Assembly: GCF_000002235.5 (NCBI RefSeq)
Contig: NW_022145558.1
Coordinates: 1,176,501 to 1,240,500, forward strand
Source of the DNA: Strongylocentrotus purpuratus
Lineage: Eukaryota > Echinodermata > Echinoidea > Camarodonta > Strongylocentrotidae
Reading direction: 5' to 3'
DNA: 64,000 bases
The notes under the pieces were generated by a model. The model was not told the origin of the DNA and ran no database searches. It saw only the letters and a list, made by a program, of their open reading frames with translations. A program made the translations under genes and the position numbers. Positions 48,865-57,800 of this stretch are shown in pieces (within the stretch, counting starts at the first letter, position 1; every line of letters begins with the position of its first letter).

Positions 48865-51800
48865 TGTCTTGTTTAGCAAATGGAGCCTTGTGAGCAGTTC
48901 TCCATGAGGGTCCTGAAATCATATTACTGAATACTACCGTCACATGAGTCTACATGTTAGGAAATGAAAACCACAACCATCGTCTCAACAACAGGAACAA
49001 GAACAAAAACGAGTAGAATAACACAACCACCAACAGTAATGCACATGATATGGTCGTATTTACCCAGGGTAGCCTCAGCAGTATTAATACTTACTCTTTA
49101 TATCAATTTATTATTCTACCTTAAGCCTGGATACTATGGATCAGGCGCTCAGTGTTTTCAACGAGTTATTTTGTACTGGGTACCTGCTTACTTTACCTGG
49201 TGGAGAGCGGCAAATATATATTAACGTCTAGCCAAAGGATATTGGATGAACTTCGATGACTTTATTCATGTCATTCTAATTCCGATTCAAATTCAAATTC
49301 AAATTCAAATCCAAATCCAAATTTACATCCACATTCAAACTCAAGTTCAAATTCAAATTCAAATCCAAATTCAAATTACTTAAATAAACCTGTTTACTAA
49401 TTATATGCATAATTTTTGGAAAATGTTCCCCTTGAAGACTGAAAAGCTTGCTAGAGGCTTATACCCAACAAAGCAATTATAATGTATATACAAAGTGAAT
49501 TCCATCCATTTCGCATAGCAGGTGAATCAAGTAGCTGATAACAAAGGATTCCGGACAGAAACATGCATAAATTGAAATACATTTTTAAACAGGTCTATTG
49601 AGCCCCCCCCCCCCCCACTCTCACACCACCGTTATAAATCATGTTTTCGTCTTTAAACTAAGTCAGAAACAAAGTCTAGCCTATTAGATGGATATTCTCC
49701 AGCTCTCAGAATAATCATCATGAATTTCATCAAGCTCTATCATGGGGAATAAAAATATCCACCAACCTCTGTATCTGATGACGAATGCCAACGATTGAGC
49801 CCTCCTGCCTAGTCTTCCAGCCTGTGAAATCGTCACGTAAATGACTGAGAATTCTGCATCGTCCTCGTCAGAAGTCATTGATAGCAATAAGTTGTGTCTC
49901 TTTTGGCTGTGAATATCCTTCAAAGACAGTACCTGTGGGCAAACAAAAACCAAACAATTAACATTAAACCTGTGATTAAAGATCAACCAGGGGAGGTAAC
50001 AAAAGTGGTCTTTACGAGCAGGCAGTCGTTATGGACAGGTTTCTATAATACATGGTTCGATAAGAAACACAATTCAAGGGAAATGCGGTCTTCATAGACA
50101 AGTGATCTTTCTATGCAAGTGGTAGCTTAAGGTAGATTTGACTGTATTTTATTCTATGCAGATACCTATTAAATGAAATTTTAAGGGATAATTTGAAAGG
50201 AAAAGAGTCGGTGAAAGTAAAAGAGGCGGTTAATGATTTTAAAATATGTTTGAATGCCAGTAAAGGAGAACAAATGTTACCAAGCATATTTCGATTTTTT
50301 TTTTTTTTTTGGGGGGGGGGGTTCATATGGAAGTGAACAATCAGAGTTTTACATTAAAATGTGTCTTAAAACAGCAAAGTTACAGGTGTTAAAAAAATAT
50401 ATAAAAAAGGACTTGTCAAGGGACGATTATTTCTATGATTTTACTGCAGAAGAAAAAGAAATGAATAGAATGAAACCTGCTTTAGCAACCAACTGTACAT
50501 TGAAAGACCACCTGTCCATAAAGACCACATTATCTGTTTCCCTTGAATAGCGTTTGTCATTGTGTACTAAAGGAACCTGTACATAAAGACCACATGCTTT
50601 TTCTGTCTCCCTTGAGCGGTCCTAATAAAGTGAAACCTGTACATGAAACTGTTAAAGGAGACAAGAAAAGTGGTCTTCAATGTCAGATGGTCTTTACAGA
50701 CAGGTTGCTTTAGGACAGGTTTCAATAGGAAATAATTTAAAAGGGGAACACCGCAAAAGGTTTTTATATGCAGGTAGGCTTTCTATACAGCTTTATATAC
50801 AGGTTTCACTTAATTGGCACATGTTTTCATACCTTAATATTGCTCATCTTGCCTGCACCATCACAAGTCACTGAAATGTCACCGGATTTAGCTTCGATAG
50901 AGATCGGAAAGGAGCGATGTGCACTGTGGTATGAACTCTGCTTCTCCTCCTTTTGTACCTCCTATTTAAAAGAAAATGAACAGAACACAGACTGTATCTC
51001 ATTCATTAACCATTTCAGGTCAAGGATATAGCTACGGCGACAGATCTTTCGCCAAAGCGGCACCCGTTCTCTGGAACTCACTTCCTCTTATCTGAGGAAA
51101 TTAGATTTTGTAAAACAATTCAAAACACAGCTGAAAATATATCTGTTGATCTAAAATTGAATTAAAGTTATATGTAATTTATGTAACATCTACAATCTAC
51201 ATGATTGTATTTACCGGATGTATCGCATTTATATAATTACGGTGGGCCAACATTTGCTCCGCTGATAATAAGTCCAGGCTATATCCACAAGTCAGGAAGC
51301 CCGTGTTTAGGAGAGTCACACCCTATGTAAGCTAGTTTATACTCTCACAAGGAGTAGGGTGTAAATCTGGTTTTTAGTGTGCTTGCAAATGCTGCAATAC
51401 ACAACTGGTAATCTATATACAGAGCTTAGTGACGGGCTGTATAGCCCTTTGGAAATTACAAGAAGATGAAAGAATAATCAAGTGGGCAAAATGGGGTTGC
51501 CCATATAGGTCCCATATGAATCTTCAGTGCAAACTTATATTGTGCCCGTAGGGGAACTCCAAACAGGGGCTATATGGGAACCCCTACCCTTTGAGGCCCA
51601 TACGGGATACTGCACATCATGCCAGATGGGCCCTGGGACGAACCCATATGGGCCACATGAGATGGCCCATAGGTGTCCCATACCAATATTGGGTGCAATA
51701 TCATAAATGGAGTCTTTATGGGCAGACCAGACCAATGTGGAACCCATATTCGAACCCAAGGTACATGCGACCCATTTTAGCATGCTCCCAGGGAAGAGAT

Positions 51801-54800
51801 CTAAATGGAGTAAGAGAGAATAAAAGTGAACCGAGTTGAGCCGAACTCTTTCTAACTGACCATTTCTATGCCCGGGATATCGGCATTCAGGTGGAGATGA
51901 ACATCAAACTCTTTGCCTCGTTCAATCTTGTCCGGTACGTATGGGGTACACATGAATTGAAGCTGGATGATCTGTTGCTCAAGAGGGATAAGAACCCACC
52001 ACTCGGCACAGTGTTTGATGTACAACTCAAGATGACTCTTAAGGACTTTGCAGAATGGCACTTTGCCAGATGCAGCAGATGATTTTGTCCTCGGAACTCT
52101 TGGTAAACCTATGATTAGAGCCACAATGTCAAATATTCTTTAATGAGCATTTGAGCAACACGAAGCTAGGCTAGCCCTATTATGATAACAGATTCCTGTT
52201 TGAAAGGATGATGGCTTTAAAGATAAAATTGAGTACTGGTCATGCAATAACATTGTGAAAGAAACTGTCTGAAAGCAACTTGGAAAGGTAGTTTATAATG
52301 TTAATAAAACTGATGTGCCTTGTGACGTTTTTCATTGATTTACTGAAAAGAAATTGACTCAGTTTTCCATAAGATCACATGCACCACACACAGAAAATGT
52401 GTACACGGTACTAAACACAAGTGTTTGGATCAAATTTTATAGCTATTTATTACAATATTTTAAATAAAAAAGCATTTTAATAGCAATTCAGGGCTCAATT
52501 CAGGAAACATTTCTACTAAGGTATTGTTCCAAAATGACTTGGTATAAAGACCAGGATCCCTTGGGTAACCATGAGGAAAAGAATGTTTTAAAGTACTGTA
52601 GTCTTGTATAAAAGAAGACTTCAATAATATTCGCTGAAAGAATGGACCATTAATAAACCAAATAACCTACCCTTTCTTGTATCCCAAATATGTAAGACGA
52701 TGTCTGGTATCACGTCCTCAGTGTTGATGAATAAGATGGAATGCGGTATCCTAATCTTAACAGGCTGGTGGAAGACCATGTTTGGAGGGTCACATCTGAT
52801 CCCGTAGGCTGCCATTGGTGTGTCATCTTGGATGTCAACACTGGGGAGGTCTCCCACGATGGTTAGGGTGATCTTGCAAGATTCATTGTGTTTGACGGCT
52901 CCAGGTGGGATAGACATTGCAATGCCATGTTGTTCCAGTTCGAGATCTTTACCGTCACATCCGACCTGAGCAGAGACGGCGTTGACCACTGGTGGTGCTG
53001 ACTCTTCAGCTGCAGATTAAAATTTATCAAAGAGAGTGAGAGAGTGAGAATGATGAGGGTTTAAAGATAAAGTTGAATAACTTTTCAGTGAAAAGAAACT
53101 ATCCGTTAGCAATAGGAAAGGTCGACTATATTTTACATAAGAATCGATATAGGTTTTGAAATGATCAAAATGAAAAGCAAATCAACCCATCTGGGTACGG
53201 GTATAGGAAACTGCACAATGCAAACACATGTAGCATGAAAGATTAGTCCAATTTTTCAAGGCATTTCTCATCATATTTCAAACAAAAGGGCATTTGCAAA
53301 GTTCTCCCAAATGTACATTAAACAAAACATGGGAAAGCTTACACCGGAATTCAATCTTCTCTTACGTTGCTCATAAAAGAAATCACCCTTGGCATCATGG
53401 AATAGACATTTAGTTAACGAATAGAACTGATCACCATGTCAATTAATTTTCTTTCTTAATTATGAAGCTTGTACTTCTGAAAGTGAATTTAGCTATCCCT
53501 ATAGTTTTCTTGTTCTGTTCTTGTCTGAAAATATTGAAAACCTAATTAAACAAATATTTATAATTGTTTGTTTATGATAGTCTATGTTTTATTATTTATT
53601 TATCAGATAGTGTTACCTCGATAAGCTCTGATGATGTCCATGGCAGGAGACCTGAGAATATATGCAAATGAAAACAAAGAAAAAGTGATGTTATCCTATT
53701 GTTACAACCTTCAGGATATACTTGGGCAAGCAAAAGATATTTGATCAAATATCCACAGATCTTTTACCCATGAGATCAAAGTCCCACGTTCTGCATTTAA
53801 GAATAATCAAGCAATGGAGGTGCTTCACAACTACTTTTTGTTTGCACTCTTGAAGGAATACTTCCACCTGTGTACAATAGAATATACCGTATCTTTATAG
53901 TTTTACAATATACATTAACTAGTTTCTACATACATCAGGATTACTAACGTTTAAGACATGGTCAGGACAAAACAGGACTTATGGAATGTAGGGGACAATG
54001 CCTTTTTTCACATATTTTTGGAAAATAAAAGACTCAACTATCTGAAGAAAATAAACAAGAAAATTCAAAACAGAATTCATCAAAATTAGTGTTTCAACTT
54101 GCCAACAAGTATCTGACTGAAATCCTAAACAAATAACCCAATGAAATTACCGAACAATTGAGAATTACTTTTTGTATACTAGTATTCGTATTGGTTACAT
54201 TTAATTTGAACAATTGTTGGCAGATCTGTCCCAGGTGGAATTGCACTATTTTATTTGCATAATTTAATTTCACAACCTGGTAGCAACCATATGTATAACT
54301 CGGCTGGAAACCCAAAACCAAATTTAAGAAAGCCAGGTTAATCATTTTCATTTAAAAGAAGAGATAATAATAACTGTATTTTATAAAGCACTTTATCATT
54401 TACAATGTACCTGACTAAAGTTGTTACAGTATGATCAACTAGTCCCTGTACTCTATAATGATTCTGCACTTTACAGTGCACTCTCCACTCCATGGGGAGC
54501 CGTTTAGCCAGTCACACTTTTGTACTGGTGTGTGCATGCTAATCAAATCACATTGGCGTTCACATCCTGGCAGGTACACATTTAATACATGGGTGGAGTG
54601 GGCATTGTAGATAAACATGCCTTGCCCAAGGACATGCATGCCATGCAGAGAATATAAAGAACCGACGACCTTTGGCATTGCAAGTCGATTGATTAGACTA
54701 CTTGACTATGACACCGTTTCTATATTTGTTCCAAATGACTATGTTAATATAATGCTTCCCTACCTTGGGAATATCATCTGGCGAATGATTTCATCCTTGG

Positions 54801-57800
54801 CATAGTGGACTGGTAGGTTACCATGGTTATCTTTGATGTCCGGCTTTGCTCCGTGGTCCAAGAGATAGAAGACCAGGGCCTTCTTGGGAGACAACTCATT
54901 CTGATAGAACTCTTCAGAGATCTAGAACAATTATACAGAGAAAATAGTGTTTATACTTTAGGAGGCCTTTGTGTTTCTGAAGATTTATCCACAGGTTCAT
55001 AATTCCGAACATCCGGTTAGTGTAGGAAATTACTTCATAGCAATTGTTAGAAGAATAAGTGTTGTACAATCCCAGGGACAGTGTGTTCTAGAGTTCATCA
55101 TCTTACCTTTTGGAGTGCTGGTGTGGCTTCAACTTTGCTGTACTTCCGACCAGAAAGTCTGATGGCTTCATGAAGACAAGTCTGTCCGTCGATGGACTGG
55201 ATGTTGAGATCAGCGCCATGAGAAACTAATGTTTCGATGATGGAGGTGTAGCCATTTTGTGTGGCTAAATGAACTGCTGTGCAGCCTTTCGTAGCATGTT
55301 GCCCAATAACCTATGTAAAAAAAACAGCCTCCAGAATTCAGAATCTACAAACAAAATGGCTTTATATTTTTTTTAAAGGAGAAAATTCAGGCTTCGTCGG
55401 GCATATAAGTAGTCTCTTTTCTGATTTTTCATATGTAAAATCACCACATAGACTTACACATACACAGATTCTGACATTTAAGCAATTATTATAACCTGGC
55501 TATCAAGGTCACCAATGGGACACCCAAAAAATGTGGTCACTGTAGAAAGGTTTCTCAAACACACATTTCTTTCTTGAGAGAGGCAAAATACATGGTCCCG
55601 ATACATAAGTGGCTTTTATTGAGAGGTGGCCACTAAGACAGCTTTGACTTACATGTATATGTACCGGTACAAAATAGGTTTTGAGAAGTCCTCGTGGAAT
55701 CATTTCACCCTTTTTCATAATTCAGACAATCTATATACCTTCACAAGAAAGTTTTAACAGGATTATTAAGGCTAAAAATTTGCTAACCCTTTTCAATTTA
55801 TATTGATATGATTTTAATACTTGCAAGAATATTAATAAACTGTATGATATTTTTTTCATATGAAATATATAGGAATACTAAGTTAAATACCTTCTTCACA
55901 TCTTCTGTTAAACCCTCAGTATCTGCATGGCCGTTCGGGGAAGAAGGATGTTTCTGCCCTTCAGCACACCACGTATCTGGACTTGTCCCATGTACTTGGT
56001 CTTGTTCTGCTGCGAGTTGCAACGCAGTCTTCCCAGGTTTACTCATATTCACTTCAGCTCCGTGCTCTAATAGATATCTTGTGACATCGGCATGTCCATT
56101 TGCGGCAGACAAATGCAATGCAGATGATCCCCTCTTGGTAACCTTGCTAACATCTGCATGTTGCTGAAGTAGAAACTTCATGACATCGATGTGGCCATTC
56201 TGAGCAGCAATGTGCAAGGGGGTCCAACCGTCATTGTCTGTCGCATCAATTTCGGCTCCGTGGTTGAGCAAGCCTTTCGCGATATCGAGATGACCATTCT
56301 GCACTCCAACATGTAGGGCTGTAGAACCTTTCTCCTTGGTGGCTCCGTTGACCTCTGATCCTTGCCTAAGCAAATGCTCGGTAACGTCACCATGGCCAAC
56401 AAATGCAGCAACATGCAAAGGCGAGATATCATCGACGTCTCTTTTGGCTACTTCAGCTCCTTGTCCAAGTAGATAATCTACAATACCAAGATGACCCTTT
56501 TGCGCAGCAAAATGAAGAGCAGTCCAGCCAACATTGTTGCTTTCGTTCGCATCAGCTCCTTGACTGATCAGATACCGAACAACTGCTAAACTGCCACCTT
56601 TTACAGCATATTGTAACGATGTGCGAGTAACTGTTCTGCCTTCTTGACTAATTACAAGCCGATCTTGAATGTTAAGATTAGACAATATACTTGGCTGATG
56701 CATAATAACCATTCCACCATGAACTGTCTTATCCTCATCGTCATCTTGATATTTGATTCTACCAAGATCACTTTCTGGAGCACCTCTAAAGACAGTGAGA
56801 GAGTCAATTAGTCTGCTAACTGCTTGAACTACACGACCCTGCACACATCGCACATCATAGTGACCATACTGTCCATCAAATTGTAAGATGAAACAGTGCA
56901 ACACGCTTCTCTTATTCAGTTCAGAGCCTTGGCTAAGCAGATACTTAGTAATCTCGATCCGACGATTACATAAAGCATAATGGAGAGCAGTGGTTCCAAA
57001 TGCGTTGCCAATATCTGCCTCCACTCCATGACTGATAAGGGATTTGACGATATCTAAATGGCCAAAAAGTGATGCAAAATGAAGGGTGGTCGATCCAAGG
57101 TCATTTCCTTTATTCATATCGGCCCCTTCACTGATCAAATATTCCACGACATCCAAGTTCCCTTTCTGTGAGGCACTATGCAAGGCACAGTTACCAAAGT
57201 CATTGCTGGAATTCACATCAGCTCCTTGACTTAGCAAATATTTGGTCATATCAAGATGGCCAATACTTGCTGCAATGTGTAAGGCTGTCCAACCAAAAGA
57301 ACCGGCTTTATCCAGCTCGGCTCCTTGACTGACTTGATCTCTCATGGCATCAAGATCGCCCCTCTCTGCAGCGGTATGAAACTCCGTCCAATGAATTATA
57401 TTTGATGTGGCCAGCTCAGCTTGCTGACTAAGCAAGGCACTTGAAACACGAACACGACCAGCAGCTGCGGCAAGGTATAAGGCTGACCATCCTTTGTCAT
57501 TAGCCTTACCAGCATCAGCACCTTGACTGATTAATTCTGTGACAACATCAAGATGTCCTCCAGCAGCACCTAGTTGTAATGGCGTCGAACTATCACTATC
57601 ATCTTTATCCACTTCAGCTCCTTGACTTATCAGATATTTGGTGACATCAAGATGACCATTCTGAGCAGCTAGTCGTAATGGGGTCCTACCATCATTATCA
57701 TCCTTATTCACTTCAGCTCCTTGACTGATGAGATATTTGATGACATCAAGATGACCATTCTGAGCAGCTAGTTGTAATGGGGTCGAACCATCATTATCGT

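Noticed and set aside
51535-51839. Open frames on both strands of similar length
   Set aside because: A consequence of the palindromic CCCATATGGG repeats; composition is not protein-like.
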